DNA of 64,000 nucleotides from Variovorax sp. OV700 (GCF_900099805.1 NZ_FNDR01000003.1:1-64000); one strand, 5' to 3'; positions 19,404 through 29,135 are shown, counted from the first letter of the stretch. Translations and numbers: made by a program. The notes: generated from the letters alone by a model not told the origin.

Positions 19404-20240
19404 TCAGGCTGGTGAATAGGCCAGCCGCACGTAGATCGGCGCGAAGGCTTCCGCCTGCGTGATGTCGATCAGCGTTTCCTTCGCGAGCTCGAGCATCGCG
19501 ATGAAGGTGACGATCAGCACCGGCGCGCCGCGCGACGGGTCGAACAGTTTCTCGAACTCGACGAAGCGCTGCCCCTGCAGGTGGCGCAGCACGATGCTCA
19601 TGTGCTCGCGCACGTTGAGTTCCTCGCGCGAGATCTTGTGGTGCTGCACGAGCTTGGCGCGCTTCATGATGTCGGCCCACGCGTCGCGCAGCTCGACCAC
19701 GTTCATGTCGGGAAAGCGGGGCTTGAGCGATTGCTCGATGTAGACCTGCCCCTTCCAGAAGTCGCGCCCGTAGGTCGGCATGGCGCTGATGGCGGCGGCC
19801 TGCAGCTTGGTCTGCTCGTATTCGAGCAGGCGGCGCACCAGCTCTGCGCGCGGGTCTTCGGCCTCTTCGCCTTCCGCCACCTTCTTGGGCGGCAGCAGCA
19901 TGCGCGACTTGATCTCGATCAGCATCGCGGCCATCAGCAGATACTCGGCCGCGAGTTCGAGATTCGTCTGGCGGATCTCGTCGACGTAGCTCAGGTACTG
20001 CCGCGTGAGCCCCGCCATCGGGATGTCGAGGATGTTGAAGTTCTGCTTCCTGATCAGGTAGAGCAGCAGGTCCAGCGGACCTTCGAAGGCTTCGAGAAAG
20101 ACCTGCAGCGCCTCCGGCGGGATGTACAGGTCCTTCGGCATCGCGAACAGCGGCTCGCCATAGAGCCTGGCGAGCGCGACCTGGTCGACCACCTCGGGCA
20201 TGCTGGCCACGAGCGTGTCGTTGTCCTCGTTGCCCTTCAT
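19404..20240 (-). CDS. scpA: Segregation and condensation protein A
   Basis: 278 aa. Kleisin subunit that, with ScpB and SMC, compacts and segregates chromosomes. The N-terminal kleisin motif FEGPLDLLLYLIRKQNFNILDIP is at about 55-77, and the central region and the C-terminal winged helix (LLEIAKETLIDITQAEAFAPIYV type) are present. No scpB lies beside it in this window. It follows a DUF3460 gene in the same direction, as in related genomes. Confidence 0.93.
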   Translation of the reverse strand: MKGNEDNDTLVASMPEVVDQVALARLYGEPLFAMPKDLYIPPEALQVFLEAFEGPLDLLLYLIRKQNFNILDIPMAGLTRQYLSYVDEIRQTNLELAAEYLLMAAMLIEIKSRMLLPPKKVAEGEEAEDPRAELVRRLLEYEQTKLQAAAISAMPTYGRDFWKGQVYIEQSLKPRFPDMNVVELRDAWADIMKRAKLVQHHKISREELNVREHMSIVLRHLQGQRFVEFEKLFDPSRGAPVLIVTFIAMLELAKETLIDITQAEAFAPIYVRLAYSPA

Positions 20241-20249
20241 CGGGTGCTT

Positions 20250-20266
20250 GCTATCATTTCAATAGC
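20250..20266. repeat. Short palindromic dispersed-type repeat upstream of scpA
   Basis: GCTAT-CATTTCA-ATAGC is a perfect 5-bp inverted repeat with a 7-bp loop, 10 bp upstream of the scpA ATG. The AT-rich core stands out from its GC-rich surroundings. From memory, similar GCTAT...ATAGC elements recur between genes in Comamonadaceae. The role, if any, is unknown; it could overlap the scpA promoter. Confidence 0.45.
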
Positions 20267-20308
20267 TGCAGGCGACGAGGACGAACGATGGATGCCGGCT
20301 GGGCACCA

Positions 20309-20515
20309 TTACTTGACTTGGGTCTGGTAGACGTACGGCTGCTGCGGTACGTTGGCCTCGCTGTATTCCTCCAGCAGGCTGCGGTCGAGGTGCTTGTCCC
20401 ACAGCAGGGCGCGGCCGGCGCGCTGTTCGGCTTCCAGCGTCGGCTTCTTTTCCTTCATCTCCTCGATGAAGCTGGTGATCTCGGAGGTGTAGTGGGGGCG
20501 GCGGAAGATGGACAT
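20309..20515 (-). CDS. DUF3460 family protein
   Basis: 68 aa from the ATG at 20515. The sequence MSIFRRPHYTSEITSFIEEMK, then a conserved RAGRALLWDK and a Tyr/Gln-rich tail, matches DUF3460, a small betaproteobacterial family. No membrane segment or catalytic motif is visible. It is probably co-transcribed with scpA, 68 bp downstream. It is divergent from the BamE-like lipoprotein gene (20555). Function unknown. Confidence 0.82.
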   Translation of the reverse strand: MSIFRRPHYTSEITSFIEEMKEKKPTLEAEQRAGRALLWDKHLDRSLLEEYSEANVPQQPYVYQTQVK

Positions 20516-20554
20516 AGACTGGACCTTTGAAGCGCGAATTTTACCGGGGATGGC

Positions 20555-21061
20555 ATGAAGCGACGACAACAGTGGCGGATCGGCTTTGCAACAGCGTTAT
20601 TGGCGGCGGCATTGATGGGGCTTTCGGGTTGCGACCCGCAGCGCATCGGCGAGCTGGAGGAAGGCGTCTCGACCGAGGCCGACGTGCGCGCCAGGTTCGG
20701 CGAGCCCGAGAACATCTGGGATGCGCCTAACGGCCGCGTGCTCGAATACAACCGCCAGCCGCAGGGCCAGAAGAACTACATGATCACCATCGGCGCCGAC
20801 GGCAAGATGAGCGCGCTGCGCCAGGTGCTGACGCCTGAGAACTTTGCCAAAGTGCAGCCGGGCATGATGATGGAAGACCTGCGCAAGCTGCTCGGCAAGC
20901 CCGCCAAGGTCACGCCCTACGCGCTCAAGCGCGAAACCGAATGGGAATGGCGCTGGGTTCAGCCGCCGAATTCGCCAATGGTGTTTACAGCGGTCCTGAA
21001 CAGCGACCAGCGCGTGCTGCGCAGCGGCTCGACTGCAGACCGCAGCACTGAAAAGCAATAG
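20555..21061 (+). CDS. BamE/SmpA-OmlA-like outer-membrane lipoprotein
   Basis: 168 aa. A lipoprotein signal peptide ends in LSGC (C26). Two SmpA/OmlA-like modules follow: the first at about 32-80 (GELEEGVSTEADVRARFGEP) and the second at about 88-140 (FAKVQPGMMMEDLRKLLGKP), each with the G-x-P turn of the fold. Standard BamE has one module of about 100 aa, so this looks like a tandem version and may be a BamE paralogue rather than BamE itself. It is likely anchored in the outer membrane. Confidence 0.75.
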   Translation: MKRRQQWRIGFATALLAAALMGLSGCDPQRIGELEEGVSTEADVRARFGEPENIWDAPNGRVLEYNRQPQGQKNYMITIGADGKMSALRQVLTPENFAKVQPGMMMEDLRKLLGKPAKVTPYALKRETEWEWRWVQPPNSPMVFTAVLNSDQRVLRSGSTADRSTEKQ

Positions 21062-21146
21062 TCCCGCGGTTATCGGCGGCGCCCGGTCAACGGGCAGGCA
21101 CCGGTGCGCGGCAGGATGTAGCCGTCGGCGAAGACGTCGCGGTGGG

Positions 21147-21524
21147 CTATACGGGCGAAGGCCGCGCCGGTGCCAGACACGCGGCCGCCAAAAAAGCAAT
21201 CTGCCACACCGACCAAAGCCCGATCCAGGCCCATCCAGCGGAAGCCTCCCGCTCGAAGAACTTGATGCCTTGGCTGACTGTCATTGAATAGAGCGCCAGG
21301 TCGAGTACGACGCCAAGACCGAGCATGCCCAGGCTGCCGAAGCGTGGCCATCTCTTGTGATTGGCGAGGCTGTAGAAGGCGGCCGGAAAGAGGATGAGCG
21401 CCATGAATCCGAAGGGCCACGCGGCCGTCCAGCCTTCTCCCATGCCCCCCAACACCAGCGCCACAAAGGCGCACATCAGGCCGAGGGCCGTGCCAAGAAG
21501 TGTGAGAACGATCTTGATGAGCAT
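21147..21524 (-). CDS. Hypothetical four-helix membrane protein
   Basis: 125 aa from the ATG at 21524. Hydrophobic segments at about 4-25, 32-50, 62-83 and 97-118 suggest four membrane helices joined by short charged loops (NHKRWPRF). I do not recognise a family. It begins 9 bp after the stop of the upstream 208-aa gene, so the two are probably co-transcribed. It is convergent with the BamE-like gene. Confidence 0.6.
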   Translation of the reverse strand: MLIKIVLTLLGTALGLMCAFVALVLGGMGEGWTAAWPFGFMALILFPAAFYSLANHKRWPRFGSLGMLGLGVVLDLALYSMTVSQGIKFFEREASAGWAWIGLWSVWQIAFLAAACLAPARPSPV

Positions 21525-21532
21525 CGAAGTGC

Positions 21533-22159
21533 CTAACGTTCGCGCACGGTATCGGACGCCGACGGGCTGCGCTTGTGCCATGGATCGACAGGGATCACGA
21601 TGCGCTGTGCAACATCGCCGCTCCAGGACGGGGAGAACGCGCACGTTCTCAGCGTTTGCATGATCGTGCGCCCGACCTCGGTGTTCCTTTCTTCTCGCTG
21701 TCCGTCGCTCGTTTTGCCGATCGCCCCGAAGGCGAGACGAAGGCAACCGCTGGCGACGGCATCGTCTACGTCCTGCGCGTGATAGAAGCAAAATGCAACC
21801 AGCCCGGAATCGATGCCACCCGATTCGAAGAAGATCCGGCGGACCTCTTCAAGCCCCTCGGCTCGTGAATTGCCCGCACGATGCAGCGCGATGAAGCCTG
21901 TTTCTCGCAGCGCCACGAAGACCTCGTCCAGGCGGTCGTACGTGGTTCGTGGGGGCCAAGCGGCTTCGGCAGCCGCCTTGGATGCGACAGCCTCGCCGAC
22001 GTGCGACTGGATCCACGCGCGATCCGCGTCGGTGAGGGTGCCGGGCTCGAGATATTCGTCCTCGATGAGCCAGCCGATGTCGCCAAGGCGGACAAAGCCA
22101 CCCCACGCCAGTTGATGAATGCGGTTGAGCGTGTCTTCGGGGTCCAGAGTGAGGGTCAT
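21533..22159 (-). CDS. Hypothetical soluble protein (DUF6891-like)
   Basis: 208 aa from the ATG at 22159. No signal or membrane segment. Features are a first part rich in Asp/Glu and Trp, then TTYDRLDEVFVALRETGFIALHRAG, then FCFYHAQDVDDAVASGCLRLAFGAI, which reminds me of DUF6891-type proteins of unknown function. The C-terminal segment ends with VDPWHKRSP. It is co-directional with the membrane-protein gene 8 bp downstream. The family label is tentative. Confidence 0.6.
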   Translation of the reverse strand: MTLTLDPEDTLNRIHQLAWGGFVRLGDIGWLIEDEYLEPGTLTDADRAWIQSHVGEAVASKAAAEAAWPPRTTYDRLDEVFVALRETGFIALHRAGNSRAEGLEEVRRIFFESGGIDSGLVAFCFYHAQDVDDAVASGCLRLAFGAIGKTSDGQREERNTEVGRTIMQTLRTCAFSPSWSGDVAQRIVIPVDPWHKRSPSASDTVRER

Positions 22160-22306
22160 TGCCGTTCTCCGGGCGTCTCGCGGCGGTCGGCGTACGCGTC
22201 GAGCCATTTGCTGAGGCTGTATGGATACGATCTGCTGGCCACTGGAACTCCCTGAAGGCCACGATCGGGCCTTTCTGGCCACTAATATATAGCGGGCCCG
22301 TCTGCC

Positions 22307-23986
22307 TCAGGCATGCGCTCCTACGCCGGGTCGGCCGCTCGTCAGCTCGTCGGCAAAGCCCGAGCGCACGATCACCTCGAGCGGCTGCGGCTGCAGCGAC
22401 TCCAGGCGCAGCAGCCCGTCGCGCGCCAGCACTGCCCGGTGCAGCTGGCGAAGCGCATCGACGCCGGTCGCGTCCAGGTAGATGAGGTGCGTGGCGTCCA
22501 GCACCACCGTCATGCCGCGCGGCGCGCTCTCGGCAGCGTTCACCGCCTCGTCCAGCTTGGCCGCCGCCCCGAAGAACAGCGCGCCGTAGAGCCGGTAGGT
22601 GAGCACCGGCGGCTGCATCGTGACCAGTTCGACGCTGAAAAGCTCGCTCATGCGCCGGATGAAGAGGGCGCACGCGAGCACGATCCCCACCTGCACCGCC
22701 ACGGTCAGGTCGAACACGACTGTGAGAAAGAAGGTGCCGAGCATCAGCAGCCGGTAGTGGCGGCTGAAGTGCCGCAGCTGCCCCGGCGTGAACTCGCGCC
22801 ATTCGCCCATGTTCAGGCCCACGAACACCAGAATGCCCGCCAGCACCGCGAGCGGCACATGGCGCGCGAGCGGGGCGGCCAGCAGCACCACCACCATCAG
22901 CGTGACCGCGTGCACGATGCCGGCAATCGGCGAGCTGCCGCCCGAGCGAATGTTGGTCACCGTGCGTGCAATGGTGCCGGTGGCCGGCATGCCGCCAAAG
23001 AAAGGCGTCACCAAATTGGCAATGCCCTGTGCCATCAGCTCCTGGTTCGGGTCGTGGCGCGGCTGGCCGCTGAGCTGGTCGGCCACGCGGGCGCACAGCA
23101 GCGACTCGATGGCGCCCAGCAGCGCGATGGTCAGCGTGGGCGTGACCAGCTGCTTGACCGTTTCCCACGAAAAGTCGGGCAGCGCGAAGGCCGGGGCGCC
23201 CTCGGGAATGCCGCCGAAGCGCGTGCCGATGGTTTCCACCGGCAGCTCGAAACCCCATGACACCAGCGTGAGCGTCACCAGCGCCACGATGGGCCCCGGC
23301 ACGCGCGCGCCCACCTGCACCGCGCGCGAGCGCCCCATGCGGCCCGCCAGGCGCTGCACCGCGTGGCCCACTTTCGACTCATTGCGCAGCAGCATCGGCC
23401 AGACCGCGAGGCCGAGCACGCAGGCCAGCCCCAGCGCGAAGGCGTAGGGATTGAAGGTGCCGATCTGCAGCGCCATGGCATGCAGCTGCGAGAACACGTC
23501 CGCCGGCATCTTGGCCACCGTGAGCCCGAGCAGGTCCTTGAGCTGCGACAGCAGGATCAGCACCGCAATGCCGTTGGTGAAGCCCACCACGATCGACAGC
23601 GGCACGAAGCGCACCAGCCGCCCGAGCCCGAACAGCCCCGCCGCGAACATCAGCACCCCGGCGCAGGCGGTCGATATCAGCAGGTTCGCCACGCCGTAGC
23701 GTTCGACGATGCCGTAGACGATCACGATGAACGCACCGGCCGGCCCGCCGATCTGCACCGCCGAGCCGCCCAGGAGCGAGATCAGGAAGCCCGCGATGAT
23801 CGCCGTCCAGATGCCGGCCTCGGGCTTGAGCCCCGAGGCGATGGCAAACGCCATGGCCAGCGGCAGCGCCACGATGCCGACCGTGGCGCCCGCGCCCAGG
23901 TCCTTGAAAAAGCGTGTCCGGTCGTAGCCCGCCAACGCATCCAGCAGGCGTGGGCGAAAGCGGGTGATGTTCAGCGGTGACTGCAT
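22307..23986 (-). CDS. SulP family inorganic anion transporter with STAS domain
   Basis: 559 aa. The N-terminal about 430 residues hold some 10-12 hydrophobic segments with the SulP signature ALPLAMAFAIASGLKPEAGIWTAI. The C-terminal STAS domain includes VVLDATHLIYLDATGVDALRQL, with the conserved DxxG turn. Likely sulfate, bicarbonate or dicarboxylate uptake; the substrate cannot be read from sequence. It appears monocistronic, followed 79 bp downstream by a small lipoprotein gene. Confidence 0.9.
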   Translation of the reverse strand: MQSPLNITRFRPRLLDALAGYDRTRFFKDLGAGATVGIVALPLAMAFAIASGLKPEAGIWTAIIAGFLISLLGGSAVQIGGPAGAFIVIVYGIVERYGVANLLISTACAGVLMFAAGLFGLGRLVRFVPLSIVVGFTNGIAVLILLSQLKDLLGLTVAKMPADVFSQLHAMALQIGTFNPYAFALGLACVLGLAVWPMLLRNESKVGHAVQRLAGRMGRSRAVQVGARVPGPIVALVTLTLVSWGFELPVETIGTRFGGIPEGAPAFALPDFSWETVKQLVTPTLTIALLGAIESLLCARVADQLSGQPRHDPNQELMAQGIANLVTPFFGGMPATGTIARTVTNIRSGGSSPIAGIVHAVTLMVVVLLAAPLARHVPLAVLAGILVFVGLNMGEWREFTPGQLRHFSRHYRLLMLGTFFLTVVFDLTVAVQVGIVLACALFIRRMSELFSVELVTMQPPVLTYRLYGALFFGAAAKLDEAVNAAESAPRGMTVVLDATHLIYLDATGVDALRQLHRAVLARDGLLRLESLQPQPLEVIVRSGFADELTSGRPGVGAHA

Positions 23987-24030
23987 GGGGCACTCATTGT
24001 GTACCCCGCGCCGGCCCGGGTGGCCGCCGT

Positions 24031-24228
24031 TCAGTCGCTGTCCGGAATCACCGCGTCGGCCGCCGCGCCCACGGCCTTGCCCGTGATGCGTGCGGTGCCG
24101 ATGGCCGCATCCGCGGCCAGGCCGACGGCACTGGCACCCACGCTCACGGCGGTACCTGCGACGGTCACCACCGCACAGCCGCTCAGCATGGCAACGAATG
24201 ACGCCAGAAGGAACGCGCGCTTCAGCAT
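24031..24228 (-). CDS. Small lipoprotein, Gly/Ala/Val-rich
   Basis: 65 aa from the ATG at 24228. A signal peptide ends in the lipobox LSGC (C18); the mature part is a repetitive hydrophobic Ala/Val/Gly helix (VGASAVGLAADAAIG, VGAAADAV) and ends DSD. It lies 17 bp after the metG stop in the same direction. Such glycine-zipper-like lipoproteins are common in Burkholderiales and have no assigned role. Confidence 0.75.
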   Translation of the reverse strand: MLKRAFLLASFVAMLSGCAVVTVAGTAVSVGASAVGLAADAAIGTARITGKAVGAAADAVIPDSD

Positions 24229-24244
24229 GGTGCGGTCCTCTTTG

Positions 24245-26338
24245 TCAGCGAACCCGCATGCCGGGCGTGGCGCCGGGCCAGGGTTCGAGCACATGGATGC
24301 CGGGGTTGGCTTTTTCGTCGGCGTGGCTCGCGGCCAGCACCATGCCTTCGCTGATGCCGAACTTCATCTTGCGCGGCGCGAGGTTGGCCACCAGCACGGT
24401 GAGCTTGCCCACCAGCTGCTCGGGCTCATAGGCCGAGGCGATGCCGCTGAACACGTTGCGGGTTTTCTCTTCGCCCGCATCGAGCGTCAGCCGCAGCAGC
24501 TTGGTCGAGCCCTCGACCTTCTCGCAGGCCACGATCTTCGCGATGCGCAGGTCGATCTTCGCGAAATCGTCGATGGTGATGGTGGGCGCGATGGCTTCGC
24601 CGCCGGGCAGCGCGCCGGCGGTGGCAGCTTCGGCGGCCGGCACTGGCTCGGGCGCGTCGAACAGCTTGTCGACAACCTTGGCATCCGCGCGCTGCATCAG
24701 ATGCTTGTATTCGCCGATGGCATGGCCCACGGGCAGCGCCTGCGCGGCATCGGGCCACGCGAGCGGTGCGATCTTGAGGAAGGCCTCGACGTTCACGGCA
24801 AGCGCCGGCAGCACCGGCTTCAGGTACAGCGTGAGCAGGCGGAAGGCCTCGATGCACACCGTGCACACGTCGTGCAGACGCGCCTCCTGGCCTTCCTTCT
24901 TGGCCAGCTCCCAGGGCTTGTTCTGGTCGACGTATTCGTTCACCTTGTCGGCCAGCGCCATCACCTCGCGCAGCGCACGGGCGTAGTCGCGGCCGTCGTA
25001 GAGCGAATGCAGCTGCGGCGCCGCGTCGCGCAGCGCGAACAAGAGCGCGTCGCCGTCGGCCGACACCTCGCCCAGTTGGCCGCCGAAGCGCTTGCCGATA
25101 AAGCCGGCCGCGCGGCTCGCGATGTTGATGTACTTGCCCACGAGGTCGCTGTTGACCCGCGCCACGAAGTCCTCGGGGTTGAAGTCGATGTCCTCGTTGC
25201 GGCCGTTGAGCTTGGCCGCGATGTAGTAGCGCAGCCACTCGGGGTCCAGGCCGATCGAGAGGTACTTGAGCGGGTCGATGCCCGTACCGCGGCTCTTGCT
25301 CATCTTCTCGCCGCTGACCGTCAGGTGGCCGTGCACGTACACGGCATCGGGCGCCTTGCGGCCGCTGAAATGCAGCATCGCGGGCCAGAACAGCGTGTGG
25401 AAGGTGATGATGTCCTTGCCGATGAAGTGCACCTGCTCCAGGTCGGGATCGGCCATGTACTCGGTGTACGAGATGCCGTCGCCGCCAAGCTCGATGCAGC
25501 GCTTGTCGAGCAGGTTCTTGAGCGAGGCCAGGTAGCCCACGGGCGCATCGAGCCACACGTAGAAATACTTGCCCGGCGCATCGGGAATCTCGATGCCGAA
25601 GTAGGGCGCGTCGCGGCTGATGTCCCAGTCGCCGAGGCCACCCTTGCCTTCGTCGTCCTTGTAGAGCCACTCGCGGATCTTGTTCTGCACCTCGGGCTGG
25701 ACGTGGCCGGCGGCGGCGGTCCATTCCTTCAGGTAGGCCTCGCAGCGCGGGTCCGAGAGCTTGAAGAAGAAGTGCTCGGAGCTGCGCAGCTCGGGCTTGG
25801 CGCCCGACAGGGCCGAGTAGGGGTTGATCAGCTCGGTGGGGGCGTAGACGGCGCCGCACACCTCGCAGTTGTCGCCGTACTGGTCCTTCGAGTGGCAGCT
25901 GGGGCATTCGCCCTTGATGAACCGGTCGGCCAGGAACATGCCCTTGGCTGGATCGTAGAACTGCTCGACGCTCTTGCTGCTGATGAAGCCGTTGGCGCGC
26001 AGGTCGCGGTAGATGTCCTGCGCCAGCTGGTGGTTCTCGGGCGCGTCCGTCGAGTGCCAGTTGTCGAAGGAGATGTAGTAGCCGTCGAGGTAGGGCTTGC
26101 GGCCCGCGGCAATCTCGGCCACGAAGGCCTGCGGCGTCACGCCGGCCTTGTCGGCCGCGATGGTGATGGCCGCGCCGTGCGCATCGTCGGCGCAGACAAA
26201 GTTGACCTCGGCGCCATTCATTCGCTGGTTCCGCACCCAGATGTCGGCCTGGATGTATTCCATCATGTGGCCGATATGGAACTTGCCGTTGGCATAGGGC
26301 AGGGCGGTGGTAACGAAGAGCTTGCGCGGGGCGGACAT
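24245..26338 (-). CDS. metG: Methionyl-tRNA synthetase
   Basis: 697 aa, full length with the C-terminal tRNA-binding domain, from the ATG at 26338. The class I HIGH motif is in [14 protein letters not shown] (about 14-27), the KMSKS loop in [12 protein letters not shown], and the zinc knuckle in [18 protein letters not shown]. The last about 105 residues ([15 protein letters not shown] ... [14 protein letters not shown]) form the OB-fold tRNA-binding dimerisation domain. The 273-bp region between metG and icd is divergent and carries both promoters; I see no other gene in it. Confidence 0.97.
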   Translation of the reverse strand: MSAPRKLFVTTALPYANGKFHIGHMMEYIQADIWVRNQRMNGAEVNFVCADDAHGAAITIAADKAGVTPQAFVAEIAAGRKPYLDGYYISFDNWHSTDAPENHQLAQDIYRDLRANGFISSKSVEQFYDPAKGMFLADRFIKGECPSCHSKDQYGDNCEVCGAVYAPTELINPYSALSGAKPELRSSEHFFFKLSDPRCEAYLKEWTAAAGHVQPEVQNKIREWLYKDDEGKGGLGDWDISRDAPYFGIEIPDAPGKYFYVWLDAPVGYLASLKNLLDKRCIELGGDGISYTEYMADPDLEQVHFIGKDIITFHTLFWPAMLHFSGRKAPDAVYVHGHLTVSGEKMSKSRGTGIDPLKYLSIGLDPEWLRYYIAAKLNGRNEDIDFNPEDFVARVNSDLVGKYINIASRAAGFIGKRFGGQLGEVSADGDALLFALRDAAPQLHSLYDGRDYARALREVMALADKVNEYVDQNKPWELAKKEGQEARLHDVCTVCIEAFRLLTLYLKPVLPALAVNVEAFLKIAPLAWPDAAQALPVGHAIGEYKHLMQRADAKVVDKLFDAPEPVPAAEAATAGALPGGEAIAPTITIDDFAKIDLRIAKIVACEKVEGSTKLLRLTLDAGEEKTRNVFSGIASAYEPEQLVGKLTVLVANLAPRKMKFGISEGMVLAASHADEKANPGIHVLEPWPGATPGMRVR

Positions 26339-26574
26339 CGGGAAGGGCGCTTTCGGGAGTGGCGAACTTGCTGGCAACGAGGGCGGCCTGGGGGGCCGCA
26401 TTCGGGAACCGGGCATTTTAGGTGGCGGCACCGCACCTTGCCGAAGACCCCCGATCTCGGAGGCTCGACGAGAGGTTCCGGACCCCCAGTGACCCGAACG
26501 GCACCGGGGTGTCTCGGGCGCGACGTATGCTCCACCCCGCGCGTTTCGCCACGCTCCCTCCCCATATGGCGAAG

Positions 26575-26596
26575 AGATATACAAGATAGATATACA
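26575..26596 (+). promoter_or_regulatory. AT-rich direct repeat just upstream of icd
   Basis: AGATATACA occurs at 26575-26583 and again at 26588-26596 with a 13-bp period, 15 bp before the icd start. The segment is conspicuously AT-rich within GC-rich DNA. It could contain the -10 element (TATACA) or a regulator site. No -35 of consensus quality was found, so this is tentative. Confidence 0.35.
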
Positions 26597-26611
26597 GAAA
26601 GCGAGTTTCCG

Positions 26612-27643
26612 ATGACCACCCCCATTTCCGCAACCCTGATTCCCGGCGATGGCATCGGCCCCGAAATCGTCGACGCCACCCTTGCCGCGCTCGATGCGCT
26701 GAAGGCGCCCTTCGAGTGGGACCGCCAGATTGCCGGCCTCGGCGGCGTCCAGGCTTCGGGCGATCCGCTGCCGCAAGCCACGCTGGACAGCATCCGCCGC
26801 ACCCGCCTTGCCCTCAAGGGCCCGCTGGAGACGCCTTCGGGAGGCGGCTACCGCTCGTCGAACGTGCGGCTGCGCGAAGAATTTCAGCTGTACGCCAACC
26901 TGCGCCCCGCACGCACCATCATTCCGGGCGGCCGCTTCGACAAGATCGACCTGATGGTCGTGCGCGAGAACCTCGAGGGCCTGTACATCGGCCACGAGCA
27001 CTACGTGCGTATCGACGGCGATCCGCATGCCGTCGGCATGGCCACCGGCATCAACACGCGCCAGGGGTGCCTCCGCCTGCTCGAATACGCTTTCGAGACC
27101 GCCGTTGCCACCGGCCGCAAGAAGGTCACGCTGGTCCACAAGGCCAACATCATGAAGGTGCTGACCGGCCTGTTCCTGGAGACCGGCCTCCGGCTCTATG
27201 AAGAAAAGTACAAGGGCAAGTTCGAGCTCGACACGATCATCGTCGACGCCTGCGCGATGAAGCTGGTGCTCAACCCGTGGCAGTTCGACATGCTGGTGAC
27301 GACCAACCTGTTCGGCGACATCCTGTCCGACCTGGTGGCGGGCCTGGTCGGCGGCCTGGGCATGGCACCGGGCGCCAACATCGGCGCCGATGCCGCGATC
27401 TTCGAGGCCGTGCACGGCTCGGCGCCCGACATTGCCGGCAAGGGCATTGCCAACCCCACCGCACTGCTCTTGGCGGCCGCGCTGATGCTCGAGCACGTCA
27501 AGCTGCCCGACCTCGCCACGCGCCTGCGCAAGGCCATCGACGACACGCTCAACATCGACAAGGTGCGCACCGGCGACCTCGGCGGCACCGCGGGCACCGC
27601 GGCGTTCACGAAGGCGCTGGTCAGCCGCATCCATAACGGCTGA
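26612..27643 (+). CDS. NAD-type isocitrate dehydrogenase family protein
   Basis: 343 aa from the ATG at 26612; the frame is open far upstream, opposite metG, which is not coding. Beta-decarboxylating dehydrogenase of the isocitrate/isopropylmalate family. The substrate loop [20 protein letters not shown] and [10 protein letters not shown] matches NAD-dependent isocitrate dehydrogenases (Ser-x-Asn phosphorylatable motif). [11 protein letters not shown], the metal-binding Asp in FGDILSDL, and [20 protein letters not shown] are present. It would give 2-oxoglutarate and NADH. An NADP-type Icd may exist elsewhere. Confidence 0.87.
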   Translation: MTTPISATLIPGDGIGPEIVDATLAALDALKAPFEWDRQIAGLGGVQASGDPLPQATLDSIRRTRLALKGPLETPSGGGYRSSNVRLREEFQLYANLRPARTIIPGGRFDKIDLMVVRENLEGLYIGHEHYVRIDGDPHAVGMATGINTRQGCLRLLEYAFETAVATGRKKVTLVHKANIMKVLTGLFLETGLRLYEEKYKGKFELDTIIVDACAMKLVLNPWQFDMLVTTNLFGDILSDLVAGLVGGLGMAPGANIGADAAIFEAVHGSAPDIAGKGIANPTALLLAAALMLEHVKLPDLATRLRKAIDDTLNIDKVRTGDLGGTAGTAAFTKALVSRIHNG

Positions 27644-27668
27644 AGCGGAGGCGGCTTTCCGTGACTTC

Positions 27669-28388
27669 ATGAGAAAGCTGCTGCTCCTGCTGGCCCTGTG
27701 CGTTGCCGCCGCGGCCAGCCTGGCCGCGGCGGCCGCCGATGCCGAGCCGCGCTACACCGTCGTGAAGATCGACTTGCGCAAGGAACGGCTCGAGCTGTTC
27801 CTGCGCGACGACGCCGGCGTCGAGTTCAAGCGCTTCGACCGCCTTGAGGCGTGGCTCGCCGGGCACAACCGGCAGCTCGTGTTCGCGATGAATGCCGGCA
27901 TGTACCACGCCGACTTTTCCCCGGTGGGCCTCCTGGTGCAGGATGGGCGGGAGGTTTCGCCGCTCAACCTGTCGACCGACGCGGGCAACTTCTTCCTCAA
28001 GCCCAACGGCGTGTTCCTGGTGTCCCGCACGGGGAGGCCGCGCGTGGTCGAGTCGTCGGAGTACCCTGCGCTGTCCAAGGGCGTTCGGCTGGCTACGCAG
28101 TCGGGCCCGCTGCTGCTGCGCCGCGGCGCCGTGCATCCCGCTTTCATTCCCGACTCGGATTCACGGAAGATCCGCAACGGCGTGGGTGTGTCGGGCCATA
28201 CCGCGATCTTCGTGATCAGCGAGCAGCCCGTGAACTTCTACGAATTCGCGCTCTACTTTCGCGACGTGCTGCGCTGCCGCGACGCGCTCTACCTCGACGG
28301 CACCGTGTCGGCTTTGCATTCGCCCGCCTTGCGGCGCAGCGATTTCGTCAGGGAGCTGGGCCCGATACTCGGCGTGGTGGTGCCATGA
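27669..28388 (+). CDS. Phosphodiester glycosidase family (NAGPA/DUF2233) exported protein
   Basis: 239 aa. A signal peptide (about 1-25, ending AAAADA) directs it out of the cytoplasm. The domain shows [32 protein letters not shown] and [12 protein letters not shown], matching the phosphodiester glycosidase fold related to the human uncovering enzyme and YigE-type proteins. The substrate is unknown. It is 25 bp after icd, so it may share the transcript, without an obvious functional link. Confidence 0.8.
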   Translation: MRKLLLLLALCVAAAASLAAAAADAEPRYTVVKIDLRKERLELFLRDDAGVEFKRFDRLEAWLAGHNRQLVFAMNAGMYHADFSPVGLLVQDGREVSPLNLSTDAGNFFLKPNGVFLVSRTGRPRVVESSEYPALSKGVRLATQSGPLLLRRGAVHPAFIPDSDSRKIRNGVGVSGHTAIFVISEQPVNFYEFALYFRDVLRCRDALYLDGTVSALHSPALRRSDFVRELGPILGVVVP

Positions 28389-28432
28389 ACCGGCTTCAGG
28401 ACACCGCGTTTTCATTCAGGATTTATTGAGCA

Positions 28433-29119
28433 ATGACCCAGGCCCTTCCCATTCTTTCGCTCGTCGAAACCCGCGTGCTCGGCGTATTGGCCGAAAAGCA
28501 ACGCACCGTGCCCGACAGCTATCCGCTGACGCTCAACTCGCTGGTGTCGGGCTGCAACCAGAAGACCAGCCGCAGCCCGGTGCTCGAACTGAGCGAGGCT
28601 CAGGTGCAGGCCGCCATCGACAGCCTGAAGGGCTACAGCCTGGTCGCGGAAACCAGCGGCGGCCGGGCCTTTCGCTACGAACACAACATCGACCGCGTGC
28701 TGCGAATTCCTTCGCAGTCGGTCATCCTGCTCACCGTGCTGATGCTGCGCGGCCCGCAAACGGCCGGCGAACTCCGCATTGCCTGCGACCGCATGCACAA
28801 CTTCGCGGACATCTCTTCGGTCGAGGGCTTCCTCGATGAACTCGCCGAGCGCCCGGCGGGCGCCTTGGTGGTGAAGCTCGCGCGCCTGCCGGGTGCGCGC
28901 GAAAGCCGCTGGGCGCATCTGCTGAGCGGCGCGCCGGCGGAAGAGGTTGCCGGGCCGGGTGGCGGCTCGGCCGAGGGAGCGTATGCATCTCACGATGCGT
29001 CGCTTGGTGAGGTGGCGGCGCTCAAGGCCAACGTGGCGCGGCTGGAGGCGGAACTCGCGTCGCTGAAGGCGCTGGTGGGGCGGGTGTGTTCGGAGCTTGG
29101 GATTTCCGAGGCGGAGTGA
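28433..29119 (+). CDS. YceH family protein (DUF480)
   Basis: 228 aa. The N-terminal part (LSLVETRVLGVLAEKQRTVPDSYPLTLNSLVSGCNQKTSR, seen as a continuous family block) forms the first winged helix; a second winged helix covers about 95-165 (LTVLMLRGPQTAGELR). The C-terminal 40 residues form a coiled coil (VAALKANVARLEAELASLKALV). YceH proteins are widespread and poorly understood. It is convergent with the redoxin gene. Confidence 0.88.
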   Translation: MTQALPILSLVETRVLGVLAEKQRTVPDSYPLTLNSLVSGCNQKTSRSPVLELSEAQVQAAIDSLKGYSLVAETSGGRAFRYEHNIDRVLRIPSQSVILLTVLMLRGPQTAGELRIACDRMHNFADISSVEGFLDELAERPAGALVVKLARLPGARESRWAHLLSGAPAEEVAGPGGGSAEGAYASHDASLGEVAALKANVARLEAELASLKALVGRVCSELGISEAE

Positions 29120-29135
29120 TCCGGCGCCGCCGGCA

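Noticed and set aside
21072..21092. GCCCG-GTCAA-CGGGC hairpin between the BamE-like gene and the membrane-protein gene
   Set aside because: No T-run follows on either strand, so I did not call it a terminator.
26339..26574. Riboswitch or small RNA in the metG-icd divergent region
   Set aside because: Several GC-rich inverted pairs are present, but no consensus of a known riboswitch class could be matched by eye.
23999..26611. Plus-strand open frame continuous with the isocitrate dehydrogenase gene
   Set aside because: The part before 26612 is antisense to metG and has shadow-type composition. The enzyme clearly starts at [14 protein letters not shown].
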